Shown here in pieces: positions 58,647 through 64,000 of a stretch of 64,000 bases of DNA (its first letter is position 1; every line of letters begins with the position of its first letter). The notes under the pieces were generated by a model. It had not been told where the DNA came from, made no database searches, and worked only from the letters and a program-made list of their open reading frames with translations. Source of the DNA: Sipunculus nudus (lineage: Eukaryota > Annelida > Sipuncula > Golfingiida > Sipunculidae); NCBI GenBank assembly GCA_026874595.1, contig CM049314.1, positions 76,582,300-76,646,299 on the forward strand, given 5' to 3'. The translations under genes were made by a program, and so were the position numbers.

Positions 58647-60215
58647 CAGGGTTGGGTTTTAGGCTGCCCAAAACCTGTTTTCGGCAGGGCAGAGCCTAAA
58701 ACCTGCCTTTAACTGCCTAAAATAGGTTATAACCTGCCTAAAACTGCCTTTAACTGCCTAAAACCTTATTTACCCTCACCTATTAATCTGACTCGTATTT
58801 GACTATGTTTTATTGTTAAACAACTAAATGCATTAAAGAAATATGCTCAACAAATTAAAAATTGAGGAACACTTTATTCAAACTAAACAAACCATGATAA
58901 AAAAAAAGCAACAAATGAATACAACACTACTTCAGGATTTTCTTATAAACACAGTTCTCGGACAGTTTTAGCTTGTATCCCCAAGTCTTGTTCTGAGGTC
59001 TCCATTACTGCCATTACTGCCAATTTATAAAAGAGTGCTCTTACTTTAAGCTTATAACCAGATACTTTGATTGGCTTTTTGATCACAAGGGATTAAATTT
59101 TGTGATAAATACAAAAGAAGTTTTCCCGAATTTAAAAAGTTGTTCCATTAACACTGATGAATAGTCCTTTATACTGTAGTCTCACCAACATATCATGTTT
59201 GTTTTGATGCCTGTAGCTTCAAATGGCAAAAAGCAATGCATTGATTTTATAAATTATAACATATCTTTTATGCTAGCCATAAACTAAAAATATGATAATA
59301 TCTTTTACCTTATCTGATAAAAACTATTTGTTTATTCCCTTAGCTAGGTCATCTCTTGTCAAATTTTAAGATTTTGTGCACATACTTATCTTCTATATAA
59401 TGATGGATATACTCTGTTAATTGTATGATGAGATTGTAAAAATGGAACCCTCATGAAACACTATAATCAGTATAAAACTGAAAAATCAAAAATATATTGC
59501 AATGAATGTGTTGCAAACCACAGAATATTCATAATTACTTTGGGGCTGTGTTAAACCTGAAGGCCTGAGAAACCTACATGTCACGGTCAGGGGCCCTGAC
59601 TGCATCACTCAGTAAAAAGTTTGACTCAAGAACAGTTTTCAGGGCAAGGGATTTGATTGCATTTTCCTAGTCATGTATGAAAGTTCACATGTACATCTAC
59701 TAGGACACAGCAGTAGGACTTACGACCATTGGGTCTTATGACCCCATCACCCTGATAAATAGTAACTAACTTGTCTAATCAGGCACGGCCTCCCCTCTGA
59801 TAGTGATACCCTGCCTTACAAGAGGGGTACTGGAGGCTCTATTACATCATTCCAGGTAGCAGGGCACTCATCAGGAAACCCAAATGGTCCTGATACCTTG
59901 GCCAATGAAACCATGTGCCACATAAACATGGTCTCATGCTCAAGGAACCTATACAGGCTCTTTGAAGACTGCATGGTGCCAGCAAACAGGAAATCATGCA
60001 TTACTTATACCTGAAACATTCCAGAAACCCAGCAAAGCCTTGTGACTGCATCACTCCAGCCAGTTTGGTAGTTTTTAAGTAAAAAATTTAAACAAATACA
60101 GGTTTTGGGCACTTTTGGTGCCTAAAACCTGCCTAAAACCTGTTTTAGGCGGGGCAGTTTTAACCAGGTTATAACCTATGGTTAAAACCTTCATGCCTAA
60201 AACTTGCCAACCCTG
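58647..60215. mobile_element. non-autonomous hAT-like element with perfect TSD
   Basis: Both ends read inward as CAGGGTTGG, and subterminal regions are packed with GCCTAAAACCTG words in both orientations. The flanks are ATGCCGAG at 58,639-58,646 and 60,216-60,223, a perfect 8-bp target-site duplication. CAGGG termini and an 8-bp TSD are hAT hallmarks. The 1,569-bp body has no transposase. A minus-strand 61-residue frame at 59,816-60,001 (MHDFLFAGTMQSSKSLYRFL...) could be captured sequence but is unidentified. Confidence 0.8.
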
Positions 60216-60223
60216 ATGCCGAG

Positions 60224-62282
60224 TCCCATGCATTGACTGCGCATTTAATTAATTACCCCTCATCTCACACCAAAGGACATAAATATCTCATGCATCCTGT
60301 TACCTGCCTGATAATCCCCATCTTTCAAGTTAAAACTGATCGTCTCATCCTATTTGTTCTTTCAAGACCAGAAGTGGTACAAAGTTATGCTGAATGTGTT
60401 GTATAGACCCATTAGAGAAGGTGTGGCTTTGACCACATGTTTGAAATCTCACACATTTTGTATTCTAACCAAACATGACATGTTGCTTTAGGGTCACTGC
60501 CACAGGGAGCAGCCAGTATTCAAATTCTTCTTCTGATAGATTGTTAGGTTTCATGCTCATTCACCATGGAAATCCAAGCATAAGTTTTACTGCCTGGTCC
60601 TTAAAATAGTGCCATCTAGTGACTAACACAGAAAAATAATAGAGCTCTGCAAGCAGAGCTTGAGGCTACAGGAACATTTTCCTGTTTCAACTTCTAAGAA
60701 ATGGTTCTCACACCTTAGTAAAGCCATAAGGGCATATAAAGCAGGAAACCATGAACATAGTTGTGGCTGTTGGACATCATGAATATGTTATCCTGGTACC
60801 AGGCTGGTAATAATCTATCAGTCTATTCACACTGATCCTCAAGACTTTCACCACTGGAGCCTATCTTTCTTGAAAATAGTTTGACAAACCATTTCTGTTA
60901 CAATCTGATAGCGGGAAATGGATTTGCAAACTACAAATTATACAATTTTACCTGAATAAATGTCCAAATCACTTAGAATTGAACTCATGTATAGGATACA
61001 GAAATTTACATGTGGCATAACTAGTTCATGCATTTACAAACACTCTTTTATGGCTTTATACATGCATTTAAAAGAACCCCTGGACTTGAAAACAGAATTT
61101 TACAAAATTTAAAGTGGAAAATCAGTGTCCCTATATGTGCAGCACTTGCAGCATCACACTGAGCAGGCCACACAGCACTGAAGAGTGCAGGCCAGTGTTC
61201 AGTGTGGCCTGGCCTTTAACTATCCATCATTGTTTTTGCCTTGCTGTCTTCTCACGTGCACAAACTATGCTTACATTATACACAATCCAGTGTGGATGCA
61301 TTTGGTGTGGGTGTGGGGGCTGCCACCCTTTTGCAATTTTTTTACAACTCATAATAAAGCTTATATTTATTACCACACAAAACCAGCATGTGCCTTATTC
61401 CCAAATCATTTTTTTTATCATATATAACAGCTGAGCGCCGTGACCCATGGGTCCCTTGTTTTTATTATGTTTTATACAGTCCTAGGTGAGATGTAAAAAA
61501 AATGATATATCAGGGGTGAAGCCAGTAGGGGGAAGGGGGGTCAGAGTAGGGGGGGGGGGGCACAGGGGGCCATATGCTTGCATTTCATCCAGCCTAGTCT
61601 TGTTCCCCTGTCCTCCTGGAATTTCACTTAATCAATTTTCCTGAAACACAATCATGAAATTCCTGTCGCTTGTATCGGCAGATTTGGGATTTGAATAAAA
61701 AAAGTTTCTCAAGGAAAAGGAGTTCTGTTTACAGCACGTTTAACCATCCGTATGATTTGTAACATTTTGCACCATTGTGGTCAAGCAAACGTATTCCAAA
61801 TCTCATTATATTATCATATAACATAATTGCCTATGAACAAAAATTAATATAGATTTTACATTAAATGAGCCCAATTCCTGGAGGAAAAACATTTTTTCTA
61901 TCTATTTTTCCACTAAAAACGTGAGGTGGTGTGATTTGTTCAAAAACTATGGGCACATCTATGAGCACTGTCAAATCGGTTGTGATGTCACACACTGGGA
62001 AACCCCCTGTGACTAAAAATTCTAGATCTCAGTAAAAGCACAGTATTTCTGCCTCTGTCAGGCCCAAATTTTCAGCAGAGAATAAAAGTAACATGCATTA
62101 CTAGATCTGAGTTGTTGATAAAATTCAGTCCATGATGTCACACGTGTACCAGCCAATCAAATCAGGGCAAAGTCTGGGATCTGGGTCAAATATGCCCATC
62201 ACACAACAAATGCACGTGGAACTCTGCTTGAAACGTTTTAGATTATTTTATGATGTGATATATGAATATATATATATATATA
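60224..62282. other. presumed TPP2 intron 1 sequence
   Basis: No TPP2 exon is recognised. It contains the phrase CAGCTGAGCGCCGTGACCCA with GACCCATGGGTC (61,442-61,453), a palindromic word recurring in variant form at 63,745-63,770, and a G-rich tract at 61,520-61,570. Otherwise unremarkable AT-rich DNA. Confidence 0.4.
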
Positions 62283-64000
62283 CTAGCTTATAAACCCGGT
62301 ATACCGGGCTTATTACCAGGGTTGGGGAGATATATTAACTGAGATGTGGAATGTTGGCTCATTTTTAGCTCAGCTGACATCTGTCCAACTGTCCTTCTGT
62401 TAACAGGGCATGTTTTGAAACCATTGAATCTACTAATCCAAAATTTTGCCTACAGTTAGATGTCTCCAAAATCTCCTACCATACCTAAAATATGGTCACT
62501 AGGACTTCGCTCCTTTGAGGTATTAAGGAAAAACCTCTGTTTTCCATTAAAAAAGCCATTGTTACACTTCAAGGCTGCCTAAAATCAAAACAACTGATTT
62601 GTTTTTGATCTTTTAAGTATGCATAATCTTTTAAATATTTTCTATGTTCATACCAAAAAATAGGTCAGTATTGCATATTATTTTGAAGTTATGGGCCCAA
62701 ACATAATGCAATTTTTTAAAAAATTAGGTAATATTTTTACTCATTTAACATGAGAATTGCTGTAGCTGGAGACATTTTTTCAGGGATATAACTTTATTTA
62801 ATCAAGATTTAATTGTTTACCCAAAATTAGATCTGAATTTTGCAAATATTTTTAGTTAATAGCATAAACAAAAAATCAATACCGTAAATTTTGTCAAACT
62901 TTGGTCATGGCACGTGTTTTCCCTGTAAGCACTCTTGATTTAATTTTCACAGCATATATACATTAGGATTTAATCTTTTAAAATCTGAAATTTCAAAGGA
63001 ATTGATTGAAAAGGGTAGCTTTTATTCAAGTTTTCATATACCATGTCAAGTGTTGTTTTAATCTAGCCCACCTAGCAGTACAGCCTTCACCCGTGTTATG
63101 TAAGCAGCTCTAGGCAGCTTGCCTTGGCTCAGCTTGGCCTCTACTGGCAAACTTCCTCTCTGCCCTGCACTCCCCCCCCCATTGGTGCATAAACTAGATG
63201 AATGTTATAATTTTCTGTATTTGATTCATTCTTATTCTAGGCTGTGCTGCAATTAGACTTTGTATTGTACCACCAGGGTTACAATTAATAGATTAAAGTG
63301 CACATTTAATCGTGGGTCATTAATAAATCAAGTATGAAGCAAATCTGTATAGCCAAAACAGAATTACCATCCATAATCTAATTTAAGTGAGAAACATTTT
63401 GATTTTCAGGGTACAGAGGTCAAAGGTGAAGGTCACAGGAGCCACATCTTTAAAATGATTGTGGATGCACTGTAAATCAAACTTTTCATCCCAAACTTTC
63501 CATCTTTCACACATGGCTTACTTGCCCAAAGTGGAAGAAATCTGTAGATTTTGACGTTACTTGGTCAGAGGTCAAGGTCACTGGAACCACTCTTTTTAAA
63601 AGATTGTTACAGTAATCAAAATACTGCAATTTCAAGGATAATAAGTTCTCATATTTTTTGGTCACTAGTAGATCAGCTAAGGCCACAGGGCTCATTCTGA
63701 AAAATTTCTTTAAAATATCCTTATACTTATATAGACAAATACAGCTGAGTGCCGAGACCCCTGGGTCCCTAGTTCTCTCTTTTACTGACCACGCACTTGG
63801 GTGAGAGTCTTGTTCAAATATAAGGCCAGACATGCTCAAATCCCTCTCTGAAAGCAAGCGTTATTCATATGAAAAATAGTCCTTAATTGTGTTTTAGGTT
63901 GACCCCGTTGCACTGCAATGCACGCATTTTGGTCATTGCCGAAGGCAGTTTGGCTGTGCTCAGTCTAACCGCCATGCAAGTCCTTAAAAACTGAAAATCA
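62283..64000 (-). mobile_element. non-autonomous Helitron, copy 2 (runs off window)
   Basis: The minus-strand 3' end is identical in design to that at 7548: palindrome CCCGGTATACCGGG (62,295-62,308), spacer, CTAG (62,283-62,286), then T in a short (TA)n. The first ~90 bp match copy 1, and 63,775-63,982 matches copy 1 at about 8195-8365. Between them this copy carries about 1.4 kb absent from copy 1, including AGGTCA-rich repeat sequence near 63,410-63,600. Its 5' end lies at or beyond the window edge. Confidence 0.7.

Noticed and set aside
61114-61434. Overlapping Cys/His-rich plus frames (106 and 80 residues)
   Set aside because: No homology pattern recognised; the two frames overlap and the region lies within the presumed TPP2 intron.

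Overview
The window is AT-rich, intron-bearing metazoan DNA. It carries an animal tripeptidyl-peptidase II first exon, a lengsin-type glutamine synthetase exon, CR1/Jockey-like and L1/Tx1-like LINEs, Helitrons, hAT- and Mutator-like TIR elements and abundant (TA)n. The repeat style suggests a lophotrochozoan, perhaps a bivalve mollusc, but that is inference. No prokaryotic gene organisation is present.

Layout. 1-11,600: decayed retroelement pieces, a tRNA-derived SINE, two orphan plus-strand exons (4303-4419, 5554-5679), a possible first exon (7071-7291), a Helitron (from 7548) and a lengsin-like exon on the minus strand (9484-10663) with one internal frameshift. 11,600-21,000: two minus-strand LINEs. 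One is nearly full length with ORF1 and an ORF2 that opens with a 2A-like motif; the other is a decayed L1/Tx1-type copy. 21,810-26,016: two Helitron units joined exactly head to tail, each carrying the same TIR insertion. 26,864-27,743: about 20 copies of a 44-bp repeat.

27,970-46,650: about 18.7 kb of a 24-bp minisatellite with higher-order structure, namely 18 copies of a non-24-bp boundary module, an 1,880-bp duplication, a 745-bp duplication and block shifts of exactly 41 and 61 units. Because 24 is a multiple of 3, all three plus frames stay open for kilobases. I read this as a satellite, not as protein.

47,143-54,538: a TIR-bounded interval enclosing a minus-strand multi-exon gene whose protein resembles DUF4806. 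Its promoter-side end is tandemly duplicated. 56,349-56,510: first coding exon of TPP2 with the catalytic Asp, followed by an apparent GC splice donor. The presumed first intron holds a Mutator-like element (about 9-bp TSD, with a related uninterrupted site nearby), a hAT-like element with a perfect 8-bp TSD, and a second Helitron running off the window end.

The recognised host genes (TPP2, lengsin-like) are metabolically unrelated neighbours. The dominant story is mobile DNA and tandem-repeat expansion. All calls come from reading the sequence; no database search was run.
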